Of a stretch of DNA of 64,000 bases, positions 44,081-52,710 are shown one piece after another (position 1 is the first letter of the stretch; each line of letters begins with the position of its first letter). The translations under genes were made by a program, and so were the position numbers. Source of the stretch: Variovorax beijingensis (GTDB taxonomy: Bacteria; Pseudomonadota; Gammaproteobacteria; Burkholderiales; Burkholderiaceae_C); NCBI RefSeq assembly GCF_003951285.1, contig NZ_RXFQ01000007.1, positions 1-64,000 on the forward strand, written 5' to 3'. Below the pieces are notes generated by a model. That model was not told the DNA's origin and did no database searches. It was given only the letters and a program-made list of their open reading frames with translations.

Positions 44081-45279
44081 GCGGTTGCCTTGCCGAAGAC
44101 CAGGGAGCAGTTGTTGCCGCCGAAGCCGAAGGAATTGGTCAGCGCGTAGCGCACCTCGCCATGCGCGGGCTCGAGCCGGATCTGCGGGCCGAATCCCGCG
44201 TCGAGCTGGTTCGTGTTCACCGTGCCCGGCATCAGGCCGCGTTCGATCGCGAGCAGGCTGATCACCGATTCGACGATACCCGCCGCGCCCAGCGTGTGGC
44301 CCATGAAGCCCTTGGTCGAGCTGGCGTGGGTGCGCGCCGGAAAGCGCCGCGCCACCAGTGCGCCTTCGACCTCGTCGTTCTTCTGGCTCGCGGTGCCGTG
44401 CATGTTGATGTAGTCGATGGCCTCGGGCGCCAGGCCCGCGCGCGCCAGCGCCTCGTCGAGCGCGCGCTCGGCGCCCAGGCCCTCGGGGTGCGGCGTCGAC
44501 ATGTGGTGCGCATCGCTGGCTTCGCCGTAGCCCAGGAGCCGCAGCGGCGCGGCTGCGTCGTCCTGCACGCGCTCCACCAGCGCGAAGCCGGCCGCCTCGC
44601 CGAGGCTGATGCCCTTGCGGCTCGCATCGAACGGCCGGCACGGCTCGCTCGACACCAGTTCGAGCGAGTTGAAGCCGAACAGCACGCTGCCGCACAGCGT
44701 GTCGACCCCGCCCACCACGGCGGCGTCGGCCAGGCCCAGGCGGATCAGCCGCTCGGCCGAGGCAAACACCTTGGCGCTCGACGAGCAGGCGGTGGAAACC
44801 GTCTCGCTCGGCCCGGTGAGCCCGAGCACCTGCTGCACGAACATGGCCAGCGAGTGCGGCGTGTGCACGGCCGGGCGCCGCTGGTCCATGGGAAAGAGGC
44901 CGTCGGCGTCGAGCCGGGTGTAGGCCAGCTCGGTCTCGCCGATGCTGGAGGTCGAGGTGCCGAGGATCAGCGCGATGCGCGAAGGGCCGTACCTGGCCCG
45001 CGCGGCCGCCACGGCCTCGGGAAAGCCGTCCGCATGCAGGCCCAGCCAGGCCAGCCGGTTGTTGCGGCAGTCCCACGGGGCCAGCGCCTCGGGCAGGCGG
45101 ATGTCCTCGAGCCCGTCGACCCGGCCGATCCAGGTGGGCAGCGGCGCATCGCCGAAATCGTTGGCGCGCAGGCCGCTGCGCGAATGCTCGAGCGCCTCGG
45201 CGAGCGGCTCCTTGCCGACGCCGACGGCCGAAGTGGCCGTGAAGGCGCTGATCTGAAGGGGAGAAATGCGGGGCGGCAC
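44077..45279 (-). CDS. Beta-ketoacyl-ACP synthase (FabF/ApeO-like)
   Basis: A 400-residue thiolase-fold condensing enzyme with a full Cys-His-His triad: Cys165 in VSTACSSSAK, His293 in NMHGTASQKND and His327 in GFMGHTLGAAG. The GTG start at 45279 lacks a clear ribosome site. Its pairing with a chain-length-factor-like protein is that of aryl-polyene type II synthases. No acyl carrier protein, ketoreductase, dehydratase or ligase gene is in the window, so the chain must be built with components from elsewhere. First gene of the operon; 129 bases separate it from the AmpG-like gene. Confidence 0.88.
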   Translation of the reverse strand: MPPRISPLQISAFTATSAVGVGKEPLAEALEHSRSGLRANDFGDAPLPTWIGRVDGLEDIRLPEALAPWDCRNNRLAWLGLHADGFPEAVAAARARYGPSRIALILGTSTSSIGETELAYTRLDADGLFPMDQRRPAVHTPHSLAMFVQQVLGLTGPSETVSTACSSSAKVFASAERLIRLGLADAAVVGGVDTLCGSVLFGFNSLELVSSEPCRPFDASRKGISLGEAAGFALVERVQDDAAAPLRLLGYGEASDAHHMSTPHPEGLGAERALDEALARAGLAPEAIDYINMHGTASQKNDEVEGALVARRFPARTHASSTKGFMGHTLGAAGIVESVISLLAIERGLMPGTVNTNQLDAGFGPQIRLEPAHGEVRYALTNSFGFGGNNCSLVFGKATA

Positions 45280-45408
45280 GTTGCTTGTGGGTTGGCGGAC
45301 GGAAGGTGAATGATCGCTCTGGGAGCGAAGCGAAGGTAACCGGAAAGTGACAGCCTACCAGTTGCGCGGGCACCGCAGCGTCAGCTGTTTTCCCATGCGG
45401 ACCGCGCC

Positions 45409-46776
45409 CTATTGACGCCCGGCCGGCGCCTTGGTGGTGGTGATGCGGGCGGCCAGCGCCACCAGCAGCAGCACCGGCACGCCCAGAAAGGCGGTGGCGG
45501 TGAAGAACTGGGCGTAGCCGTGCGCGTCGACAAAAGCGCCCGAATAGCCGGCAATGAACTTCGGCAGCAGCAGCATCAGCGAGCTGAACAGGGCGTACTG
45601 CGTGGCCGAATAGCTGATGTTCGTGAGGCTCGACAGGTAGGCAATGAAGGCCGCCGAGGCAATGCCGCCGGCCAGGTTGTCGGCCGACACCACCGCGATC
45701 AGCGCCGTCAGGTCGTGCCCGCGCGAGGCCAGCCAGGCAAAGAGCAGGTTGCTCGCGGCGCTGAGCACCGCGCCCAGCATCAGCACGCGCATCACGCCCA
45801 GGCGCATCGACAGCACGCCGCCCACGAAGGCGCCGGCCAGCGTCATGACCACGCCGTAGATCTTGCTGACGGTGGCCACCTCGTCCTTGGTGAAGCCCAT
45901 GTCCACGTAGAAGGGGTTGGCCATGATGCCCATCACCACGTCGCTGATGCGGTAGATGGCAATCAGCGAGAGGATCAGCGCGGCCTGCCACTTGTAGCGG
46001 CGGATGAAGTCGGCAAAGGGCTCGATCAGCACGCTTTGCAGCCATTCGGCCGCGTTCCTTGCCTTGGGCAGCACGCGGCGCACCGGCTCGGGCGAGAGCA
46101 GCACGGTGAGCACGCCCACCGCCATCGAGGCCGCCATCACCAGGTAGGCCGTCTTCCAGGCGCCGTTCTGGTAGGCCGCCGCGCCCGTGGCGCCGGCCGC
46201 CGGCGCCACCTCGGCCCAGGCCGCCACCCACAGCACGCCGGCACCGGCCCAGATCATCGCGAGGCGGTAGCCGGTCTGGTAGGCGGCGGCGAGCGCGGCC
46301 TGCTTGCGCGTTTCGGCCGACTCGATGCGGAAGGCGTCCAGCGCGATGTCCTGCGTGGCCGAGCCGAAGGCCACCAGCAGCGCGCACCAGATCAGCGGTG
46401 CGAGGCCTTGGCGCGGATCGTTGAGCGCCATGCCGACCAGCCCCGCGATCACCACCCCCTGCGCCAGCAGCAGCCAGCCGCGCCGGCGCCCGAGCAGCGT
46501 GGTCAGCGGCGGCAGCGGCAGCCGGTCGACCAGCGGCGCCCAGACCCACTTGAAGCCGTAGGCCAAGCCCACCCAGCTCAGGTAGCCGATGGTGGTGCGG
46601 TCGATGCCCGCCTCGCGCAGGCGAAAGCTCAGCGTGCCCAGCACCAGCAGCAGCGGCAGGCCGGCGGAAAAGCCCAGCGCCAGCATGCGCAGCGTGGCGG
46701 GCTCGAGGTAGACCTTCAGCGCATCGCGCCAGGGCAGGGAGGGGGCGGTGGAGGTTTCGGCGGGCTGGGCAGACAT
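45409..46776 (-). CDS. ampG: AmpG-family MFS transporter
   Basis: 455 residues with at least twelve membrane helices. The N-terminal part LYLEPATLRML-type lead, GFSAGLPLLLVLGTLSFRLREAGIDRTTIGYLSWVGLAYGFKWVWAPLVDR is the AmpG pattern; AmpG imports anhydromuropeptides for cell-wall recycling. The start could be 46776 (MSAQPAETS) or 46794 (MDNPKFMSA); the first is used. It is divergent from the M48 peptidase gene, an association that suits envelope recycling. Confidence 0.85.
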   Translation of the reverse strand: MSAQPAETSTAPSLPWRDALKVYLEPATLRMLALGFSAGLPLLLVLGTLSFRLREAGIDRTTIGYLSWVGLAYGFKWVWAPLVDRLPLPPLTTLLGRRRGWLLLAQGVVIAGLVGMALNDPRQGLAPLIWCALLVAFGSATQDIALDAFRIESAETRKQAALAAAYQTGYRLAMIWAGAGVLWVAAWAEVAPAAGATGAAAYQNGAWKTAYLVMAASMAVGVLTVLLSPEPVRRVLPKARNAAEWLQSVLIEPFADFIRRYKWQAALILSLIAIYRISDVVMGIMANPFYVDMGFTKDEVATVSKIYGVVMTLAGAFVGGVLSMRLGVMRVLMLGAVLSAASNLLFAWLASRGHDLTALIAVVSADNLAGGIASAAFIAYLSSLTNISYSATQYALFSSLMLLLPKFIAGYSGAFVDAHGYAQFFTATAFLGVPVLLLVALAARITTTKAPAGRQ

Positions 46777-46852
46777 GAACTTCGGATTGTCCATGAGCGC
46801 GCGCCGCCTGCCGAGCCGTCTTTTTGTCGGCAATTGTTCCTATGATCCGCGC

Positions 46853-47722
46853 ATGTGCACACGATGCGAGCTTCTCGTTGTTTCTTCCGCGGCTTCCTCG
46901 GCGCCGCGCGCCTCGGCCTGGCAGCCGCGGCGGGCCTTCCTGCTCGCGGCGGCCGGCGCCGCGCTGGCCGGGCCGGCCCTGGCGCAGGTGAACGTGGGCA
47001 ATGCCTCGGTGGCGCGCAACCTGGTGCCGGCCGACCGGATCGAGGCCGCGGGCGTGCAGCAGTACGGCCAGCTGCTCGAACAGGCGCGCGCCAAGCGTGC
47101 GCTCGCGGGCGACGGCAACGCGCAGCTGCAGCGGCTTCGCACCATCGCGAACCGGCTGATTCCCTTTGCCACGCCGTGGAACTCGCGCGCGCGTGAATGG
47201 AAGTGGGAGGTCAACCTGATCGGCAGCAAGCAGATCAACGCCTTCTGCATGCCGGGCGGCAAGATCGCCTTCTTCACCGGCATCCTCGAGCAGCTCAAGC
47301 TCAGCGACGACGAGGTCGCCATGGTGATGGGGCACGAGATGGCCCATGCGCTGCGCGAGCATGCGCGTGCCCGCATGGCCAAGAGCGCGGGCACCGGCGC
47401 GGCGCTTTCCATCGGCGCGCAGCTGCTGGGCCTGGGCCAGATGGGCGACCTGGCGGCGCGCGCCGGCACGCAGCTGCTGACCCTCAAGTTCAGCCGCAGC
47501 GACGAGACCGAGGCCGATCTCGTCGGGCTCGAACTCGCGGCGCGCGCGGGCTACGACCCGCAGGCCTCGGTGTCGCTCTGGAAGAAGATGGCCGTGGCGT
47601 CGAAGAACCAGGGCGGGCTGAGCTTTCTGTCGACCCACCCGAGCGGGCCGGACCGGATCCAGAAGCTTGAGGCCAACTTGCCGAAGGTCGAGGGGCTTTA
47701 CAAGGAAGCCAAGCGCAGCTGA
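46853..47722 (+). CDS. M48-family metallopeptidase, secreted
   Basis: 289 residues. A long signal sequence ends near GPALAQ (about residue 45). The zinc-binding HEMAH is at 161-165, preceded by LSDDEVAMVMG, and the third ligand Glu is in FSRSDETEADLVGLELAARAGYDP. STHPSGPDRIQKLEANLP closes the domain. This is the periplasmic LoiP/BepA-like class that degrades misfolded outer-membrane proteins. The 162 bases after it hold a CCTCC-CCC-GGAGG hairpin (47773-47785) and the sigma-54-type promoter of the next cluster. Confidence 0.9.
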   Translation: MCTRCELLVVSSAASSAPRASAWQPRRAFLLAAAGAALAGPALAQVNVGNASVARNLVPADRIEAAGVQQYGQLLEQARAKRALAGDGNAQLQRLRTIANRLIPFATPWNSRAREWKWEVNLIGSKQINAFCMPGGKIAFFTGILEQLKLSDDEVAMVMGHEMAHALREHARARMAKSAGTGAALSIGAQLLGLGQMGDLAARAGTQLLTLKFSRSDETEADLVGLELAARAGYDPQASVSLWKKMAVASKNQGGLSFLSTHPSGPDRIQKLEANLPKVEGLYKEAKRS

Positions 47723-47838
47723 GGCGTGAGCCACCTCTTCCTCTGAAAGAGGGCGGGGCTGGTGTCTTACTTCCTCCCCCGGAGGGAGAGGGAGCAAAAC
47801 GCTGAACAGGATCTCTTGAAGGACCGCCTTCGGTCGCC

Positions 47839-47854
47839 TGGCACATTGCTTGCA
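47839..47854 (+). promoter_or_regulatory. Sigma-54 (RpoN) promoter P1 before atzF
   Basis: TGGCACATTGCTTGCA is an exact match to the -24/-12 consensus TGGCAC-N5-TTGCA, with GG at 47840-47841 and GC at 47852-47853, 12 bases apart. The start point would be near 47865, about 20 bases before the atzF ATG. Sigma-54 control is the norm for nitrogen-scavenging operons. No clear NtrC site (GCACC-N5-GGTGC-like) was seen in the 115 bases upstream, so the activator is unidentified. Confidence 0.82.
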
Positions 47855-47858
47855 TCTC

Positions 47859-47874
47859 AACTTGTACACAAGTT
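47859..47874 (+). promoter_or_regulatory. Palindromic operator of GntR/FadR type over the P1 start point
   Basis: AACTTGT-AC-ACAAGTT has perfect 7-bp arms around a 2-base centre and contains the TTGT-N2-ACAA core often bound by FadR-subfamily GntR repressors. It covers the predicted start point of the sigma-54 promoter and ends 11 bases before the atzF start codon. The obvious candidate regulator is the GntR protein encoded at the end of the cluster (58969-59733). The pairing is inferred. Confidence 0.55.
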
Positions 47875-47884
47875 TGGATGCCTG

Positions 47885-49600
47885 ATGATGGTGCATGAAG
47901 AAAACGGATCGGCTGCCGCAGCGTGGATTGCCCGCTTCCCACGGCCCGTGCCCGGCGCGGACACGGGCCGCCTCGCCGGCCTGCGCTTCGCGGTCAAGGA
48001 CAACATCGACGTGGCCGGCGTGCCCACCACGGCTGCCTGCCCGGCCTTCGAGCGCCGGCCGGCGCAGCACTCGGCCGTGGTGCAGAAGCTGCTCGATGCC
48101 GGTGCATCGCTGCTCGGGAAGACCAACCTCGACCAGTTCGCCTGCGGCCTGAACGGCACGCGCTCTCCGTACGGCGAAGTGCCCAATGCCTTCGACGCGC
48201 GCTACATCTCGGGCGGCTCCAGCTCCGGGTCGGCCTACGTGGTGGCCGCCGGCGAGGTCGATTTCGCGCTCGGCACCGACACCGCGGGCTCGGGCCGCGT
48301 GCCCGCCGGGCTCAACAACATCGTCGGGCTCAAGCCCTCGCGCGGCCTGCTGAGCGCCTTCGGCGTGGTGCCGGCCGCCCAGAGCGCGGACTGCGTGTCG
48401 ATCTTTGCGCGCACCGTCGCCCTGGCCGTCGACGTGCTTCTTGCGGCCGCCGGGCCCGACGCACGCGACCCCTATTCGCGGGAACTTGCATTGCGCAGCG
48501 AACCGTTTGCGCCGGCTTTCCGTTTCGGCGTGCCCGACACGCTGAGCTTCTTCGGCGATGCCGCGGCCGAGCAAGCCTTCCGCGATGCGCAGTTGCGGCT
48601 CGCCGCCCTCGGCGGCACGGCCGTGGAAATTCCCTATGCGCCGTTGGCCGAGGCCGCCGGGCTGCTCTACGAAAGCGCGCTCGTGGCCGAGCGCTATGCG
48701 GCGGTGCGCGGGTTCTTCGATGCGCACAGTGCCGAAGTGATCGAGCCGGTGCGCGGCATTCTCGAAAGCGGCCGCGGCTACAACGCCGCCGACGTGTTCG
48801 AGGCGCAGACAAGGCTTCGCGCCATCGCACAACAGGTCGAACCGATGTGGCGCGGCATCGACGTGCTGCTGGTGCCGACCGCGCCCACGCACTACACGCG
48901 CGAACAGATGCGTGCCGACCCCGTGGTGCTCAACCGCAACCTCGGCGCGTACACCAACTTTGTCAACCTGCTGGACTACGCCGCCATCTCGGTGCCGAGC
49001 GCGCTGGGCGCCGACGGTCTGCCCTTCGGCATCACGCTGATCGGCCCGTGCGGCAGCGATCTTGCGCTGGCCGAACTGGGCCAGCGCTATCACCACGCCA
49101 CCGGCCTGCCGCAGGGCGCCACAGGCTTGCCGCTGCCCGAGCCGCGCCTCCTTCCGGGCCTGGGCGCTTCGACGGTGCAGACCATGCCCATCGCCGTCGT
49201 CGGCGCGCATCTCTCGGGCATGCCGCTCAACGGCCAGCTCACCGAACGCGGCGCCACGCTGCTGCGTGCCACCACCACCTCGCCGCGCTACCGACTGCAC
49301 GCCTTGCCGGGCACCGTGCCGCCCAAGCCGGGGCTGCAGCGCAGCACGGCCGGCGGAGCAGCCATCGCGCTCGAAGTGTGGTCCGTTCCCGTGGCCCAGG
49401 TCGGCAGCTTCCTGGCCCTGATCCCGCCCCCGCTGGGCCTGGGCAGCGTCGAACTCGCCGACGGCGGCTGGGTGCACGGCTTCATCTGCGAGGGCCATGC
49501 GCTCGCAGGCGCCGAAGACGTCAGCCACCACGGCGGCTGGCGTGCCTACATCGCGAGCCGCGCCGCCGCTGCCGGCTCTTCCCAAGCCATTCCAACCTGA
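47885..49600 (+). CDS. atzF: Allophanate hydrolase AtzF
   Basis: 571 residues. An amidase-signature domain occupies about 1-430 with catalytic Lys38 (AVKDNIDVAG), cis-Ser112 (GGSSSGSA) and nucleophile Ser136 (TDTAGSGRVPA); the 74 and 24-residue spacings match the characterised AtzF. A C-terminal allophanate-hydrolase domain follows at about 440-560 (MPIAVVGAHLSGMPLNGQL...ALEVWSVP). It splits allophanate to ammonia and CO2, the last step of biuret and cyanuric acid breakdown. Start ATG 47885 or the next codon 47888; longer frames lie upstream of the predicted transcript start. Confidence 0.94.
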   Translation: MMVHEENGSAAAAWIARFPRPVPGADTGRLAGLRFAVKDNIDVAGVPTTAACPAFERRPAQHSAVVQKLLDAGASLLGKTNLDQFACGLNGTRSPYGEVPNAFDARYISGGSSSGSAYVVAAGEVDFALGTDTAGSGRVPAGLNNIVGLKPSRGLLSAFGVVPAAQSADCVSIFARTVALAVDVLLAAAGPDARDPYSRELALRSEPFAPAFRFGVPDTLSFFGDAAAEQAFRDAQLRLAALGGTAVEIPYAPLAEAAGLLYESALVAERYAAVRGFFDAHSAEVIEPVRGILESGRGYNAADVFEAQTRLRAIAQQVEPMWRGIDVLLVPTAPTHYTREQMRADPVVLNRNLGAYTNFVNLLDYAAISVPSALGADGLPFGITLIGPCGSDLALAELGQRYHHATGLPQGATGLPLPEPRLLPGLGASTVQTMPIAVVGAHLSGMPLNGQLTERGATLLRATTTSPRYRLHALPGTVPPKPGLQRSTAGGAAIALEVWSVPVAQVGSFLALIPPPLGLGSVELADGGWVHGFICEGHALAGAEDVSHHGGWRAYIASRAAAAGSSQAIPT

Positions 49601-49617
49601 CCGATCGAGGAGTCTTC

Positions 49618-50622
49618 ATGAGCATCCCTGAGAAATCTCCCGCCGCCGCGTCGCGCCGCCAGTTGCTGCAGGCCGGCGCCGCGGGGCTGGCCGTGCTGGC
49701 CGCGCCCGCCATCGTGCGCGCGCAAGCCGCGCCGAAGATCCGCATCGGCTTCTGGCCCGTGGCCGCGGGCCTGCCTTTCTTTGCCGCCGTCGACCGCGGC
49801 TACTTCAAGGAAGCCGGCCTCGACGTGGAGCCGCTCAAGTTCGCGGGCGCGCAGCAGGTCATGGAAGGCATGCTCGCGGGCCGCTGCGACGGCAGCTCCA
49901 ACGGCACGGGCTCGGCCAACCTCGCCATCGGCGAGATCGCGCAGCCGGGGCTCTTCAAGATCTTCTGCACCAACCCGAGCAACGCCAAGTTCGTGCTCGA
50001 CGAATTCATCGTCGCCAAGGACAGCCCGATCAAGACCATGGCCGAGTTGGCTGGAAGGAAGATCGCGTCCGGCCCCGGCATCCAGAACGTGACGCTGTGC
50101 AAGACCATGCTGGAGCGCGCGGGCGCCAAGGGCGCCACCGTGAGCGAGCTTCCCATCGGCCAGCATGTGGCCGCGCTCGTGGCGGGGCAGGTCGACGCCT
50201 GCTACACGCTCGAGCCCACCGGCACCGTGGGCCGCATGAACGGCACCACGCGTGTCATCGAGGCTGGCGTGGTCGCCAAATACATCCTCGGCGACCCGAT
50301 GGCGCCCTGGCACGGCGGCGCGGCCAGCCTCACCAGCGAGTTCATCAAGAAGAACCCTGAAGTGGCGAAGAAGTACATCGCCGCCTATGCGCGCGGCGTG
50401 GAGCTGGTGCGCAGCAAGCCCGACGACGCGCGCCAGCACATGAAGGGCTACACCGCCATCGAAGGCAGCCTCACGGCCGAAGTGCCGCTCGCCTCGTACA
50501 TGCTCTACAACGAGTTCAAGCCGAGCGACGTCGCGTACTTCCAGAAGTTCTACGACCTGTTCACCGAGAAAGGCATCTTCGAGAAGAAGGTGCTGGTGGA
50601 CGGCCTGCTCTACAAGGCCTGA
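49618..50622 (+). CDS. ABC transporter substrate-binding protein, NitT/TauT (NMT1) type
   Basis: 334 residues. The signal peptide has a twin-arginine-like ASRRQLLQAGAAGLAVLAAPAIVRAQA. The mature domain follows the NMT1/THI5 pattern: RIGFWPVAAGLPFFAAVDRGYFKEAGLDVEPL, VAKDSPIKTMAELAGRKIASGPG, and LPIGQHVAALVAGQVDACYTLEPTG. This class binds small nitrogen or sulfur compounds (nitrate, taurine, ureides, pyrimidine precursors). A GAGGAG ribosome site precedes the ATG. With the permease 2 bases downstream and the ATPase it makes a full importer, probably for the ureide degraded by AtzF. Confidence 0.9.
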   Translation: MSIPEKSPAAASRRQLLQAGAAGLAVLAAPAIVRAQAAPKIRIGFWPVAAGLPFFAAVDRGYFKEAGLDVEPLKFAGAQQVMEGMLAGRCDGSSNGTGSANLAIGEIAQPGLFKIFCTNPSNAKFVLDEFIVAKDSPIKTMAELAGRKIASGPGIQNVTLCKTMLERAGAKGATVSELPIGQHVAALVAGQVDACYTLEPTGTVGRMNGTTRVIEAGVVAKYILGDPMAPWHGGAASLTSEFIKKNPEVAKKYIAAYARGVELVRSKPDDARQHMKGYTAIEGSLTAEVPLASYMLYNEFKPSDVAYFQKFYDLFTEKGIFEKKVLVDGLLYKA

Positions 50623-50624
50623 CC

Positions 50625-51455
50625 ATGGCCGACGCAAGCACGACCACGGCCGCGCCGTGGACACCGCCGGCCGATGGCAGCGCCACCTCGGCACCGAAGA
50701 CGCCGCTGCGCGACCGGCTGCTGCCCTTCATCGGCCCCGTGGTGCTGTTCATCGTGTGGGACCTGGCGGTGCGCCTGGGCTTCATCAAGCCGATCCTTTT
50801 GCCCACGCCCGCCGACACCGTTGCCGCGCTCATCACGGGGCTGGCGGGCGGGCCGCTGCTCACCGACTTCGCGATGACCGTGTGGCGCACGCTGCAGGCC
50901 TTCGCGATTGCGGCGGTGGTCGGCGTGCCGCTGGGCGTGCTGCTCGGCAGCAACGAGCGCGCCTACCGCAGCGTCGAGTTCCTGATCGACTTCTTCCGCT
51001 CCACGCCGTCGTCCGCGCTGATCCCGCTGTTCCTCCTGATCTTCGGCGTGTCGGATGTCAACAAGGTGGCCATCGCGGCTTTCGGCGCGCTGCTGATCGT
51101 GGTGTTCAACAGCGCCTACGGCGTGATCAATGCGCGCAAGCAGCGCGTGATGGCGGCGCGCGTCATGGGCGCCTCGCGCTGGCAGATCTTCAAGGACGTG
51201 CTGGTGTGGGAAAGCCTGCAGCCCAGCTTCGTGGGCCTGCGCTCGGCGGTGTCGATGGCGCTGGTGATCGTCATCGTGGCCGAGATGTTCATCGGCTCCG
51301 ACACGGGCCTCGGCCACCGGATCATCGACGCGCAGCAGGTGCTCAACGTGAAGAGCATGTATGCGGCCATCCTTGCGGCCGGTGCACTGGGCTACGCCCT
51401 CAACATCCTCTTTCTTGTCGCCGAGCGCCGCATCGTGCACTGGAGCGGAAGATGA
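50625..51455 (+). CDS. ABC transporter permease, NitT/TauT type
   Basis: 276 residues with six membrane segments of the BPD_transp_1 type and the cytoplasmic EAA-like loop [20 protein letters not shown] that contacts the ATPase. The N-terminal 35 residues are hydrophilic and Ala/Pro-rich. It starts 2 bases after the substrate-binding gene and overlaps the ATPase start (ATGA), so the three subunits are translated as a unit. Confidence 0.92.
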   Translation: MADASTTTAAPWTPPADGSATSAPKTPLRDRLLPFIGPVVLFIVWDLAVRLGFIKPILLPTPADTVAALITGLAGGPLLTDFAMTVWRTLQAFAIAAVVGVPLGVLLGSNERAYRSVEFLIDFFRSTPSSALIPLFLLIFGVSDVNKVAIAAFGALLIVVFNSAYGVINARKQRVMAARVMGASRWQIFKDVLVWESLQPSFVGLRSAVSMALVIVIVAEMFIGSDTGLGHRIIDAQQVLNVKSMYAAILAAGALGYALNILFLVAERRIVHWSGR

Positions 51456-52285
51456 AAGCCACGCCCGACATCGTCATCAACGGCCCGGTGTATGCCGACG
51501 TGCCCAAGCCCGTCTTCAAGCCCGGCCCGGCCGGCACGCACATCACCATCCGCGGGCTCGCCAAGTACTTCGCGGGCTGGCCGCTGTACGAGAACTTCGA
51601 CCTCGACATTCCCAAGCACCGGATCGTCTCGGTGTTCGGGCCCAACGGCTGCGGCAAGTCCACGCTCATCAACATGATCGCGGGGCTCGTTCCCATCGAT
51701 GCGGGCGAGATCCTGTTCGACGGCAAGGAGCGCAAGGACACCAAGATCGGCTACGTGTTCCAGAATTACCGCGAGGCGATGTTCCCGTGGATGCGCACCA
51801 TCGACAACATCGCCTACCCGCTGAAGCTCGAAGGCCGCAGCAAGGCCGAGGTCGACCGCCGCATGGAAGAGCTGGTGGCGTCGTTCGACGTGAAGTTCGA
51901 CCTCAAGCGCTTTCCGTACGAGCTCTCGGGCGGGCAGCAGCAGACCGCATCGATCATGCGCGCGCTCGCGCCCAAGCCCGAGGTGCTGTTTCTCGACGAG
52001 CCTTTTTCGGCGCTCGACTTCGAGATGACGCTGTTCATCCGCGAGAAGCTGCAGGAGGTGTTCATGCAGACCGGCACCACGATGCTCTTGGTGTCGCACG
52101 ACCTCGAAGAGGCCGTGTACCTTGCCGACGAGGTGCTGCTGCTGACCAAGCGGCCCACCAGGGTGGCCGAGATCCTGCGCTATGGCGATGCGCGGCCGCG
52201 CACGGTCGAGACCCTGAGCACCGAGAGCTTCGTCGCAACCAAGAAGCTCAGCCTCGACATCTTCCAGCGCGAGGTGCGCCGATGA
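51452..52285 (+). CDS. ABC transporter ATP-binding protein, NitT/TauT type
   Basis: 277 residues. Walker A is GPNGCGKST near residue 67, the Q-loop [14 protein letters not shown], the signature [16 protein letters not shown], Walker [14 protein letters not shown] and the switch [13 protein letters not shown]. The signature has QQQTA in place of the usual QQQR(V/A), a small oddity. About 35 residues precede the ABC domain. ATGA overlaps link it to the permease before and the AtzH-like gene after. Confidence 0.92.
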   Translation: MKATPDIVINGPVYADVPKPVFKPGPAGTHITIRGLAKYFAGWPLYENFDLDIPKHRIVSVFGPNGCGKSTLINMIAGLVPIDAGEILFDGKERKDTKIGYVFQNYREAMFPWMRTIDNIAYPLKLEGRSKAEVDRRMEELVASFDVKFDLKRFPYELSGGQQQTASIMRALAPKPEVLFLDEPFSALDFEMTLFIREKLQEVFMQTGTTMLLVSHDLEEAVYLADEVLLLTKRPTRVAEILRYGDARPRTVETLSTESFVATKKLSLDIFQREVRR

Positions 52286-52662
52286 CGCCCGAGATCAACC
52301 TCCCCGAGGTGCTCGCCGAAGTGACGGCCGTGTTCGCGCGCTACGAGCAAGCGCTCATGGCCAACCAGCCCGCAGTGCTCGACGAACTGTTCTGGAACAG
52401 CCCGCACACGCTGCGCTACGGCTTCTCGGAGAGCCACTACGGACATGCCGGCATCAGCGCCTTTCGCGCATCGCTGCCGGTGCAGAGCCCGCCGCGCGAG
52501 CTGCTGCGCACCGTCATCACCACCTACGGCCGCGACTTTGCCACGGCCAACTGCGAGTTCCGGCGCGAAGGCGCCACCGCTGTCGGCCGGCAGAGCCAGA
52601 CCTGGCTGCGCACGGCCGACGGCTGGCGCGTGGTCGCCGCCCACGTGAGCCTGCCGGGCTGA
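52282..52662 (+). CDS. AtzH-like protein (DUF3225, SnoaL-like fold)
   Basis: 126 residues: [48 protein letters not shown], and [24 protein letters not shown]. This is the AtzH/DUF3225 family of cone-shaped NTF2-like proteins. In cyanuric-acid operons AtzH acts on 1,3-dicarboxyurea between AtzE/AtzG and AtzF. Here no atzE or atzG is in the window, so the substrate may differ, for instance the 1-carboxybiuret made by a triuret hydrolase. ATGA overlap with the ATPase gene shows it belongs to the first transcript. Confidence 0.85.
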   Translation: MTPEINLPEVLAEVTAVFARYEQALMANQPAVLDELFWNSPHTLRYGFSESHYGHAGISAFRASLPVQSPPRELLRTVITTYGRDFATANCEFRREGATAVGRQSQTWLRTADGWRVVAAHVSLPG

Positions 52663-52667
52663 GCGCG

Positions 52668-52683
52668 GGGCACATTTTTTGCA
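52668..52683 (+). promoter_or_regulatory. Sigma-54 (RpoN) promoter P2 before the BMP transporter genes
   Basis: GGGCACATTTTTTGCA matches TGGCAC-N5-TTGCA at all conserved positions except the first T. GG at 52669-52670 and GC at 52681-52682 have the required 12-base spacing. The start point would be near 52695, with the ATG of the BMP gene at 52711. It is the only gap of note between the two halves of the cluster, and a second RpoN promoter here would let the uptake and hydrolase genes be driven together with atzF. Confidence 0.72.
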
Positions 52684-52710
52684 CTCCCTTCAACCTCTGG
52701 AAAGAACGCC

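Noticed and set aside
43244-49585. A single 2113-codon minus-strand frame
   Set aside because: Only its last 278 codons (the chain-length-factor-like gene) are real; the rest runs antisense to or out of frame with atzF, the M48 peptidase, AmpG and the ketosynthase.
52282-52662. Complete cyanuric acid pathway (atzD-G-E-H-F)
   Set aside because: No cyanuric acid hydrolase (atzD) and no atzE/atzG are present; only the AtzH-like and AtzF steps are seen.
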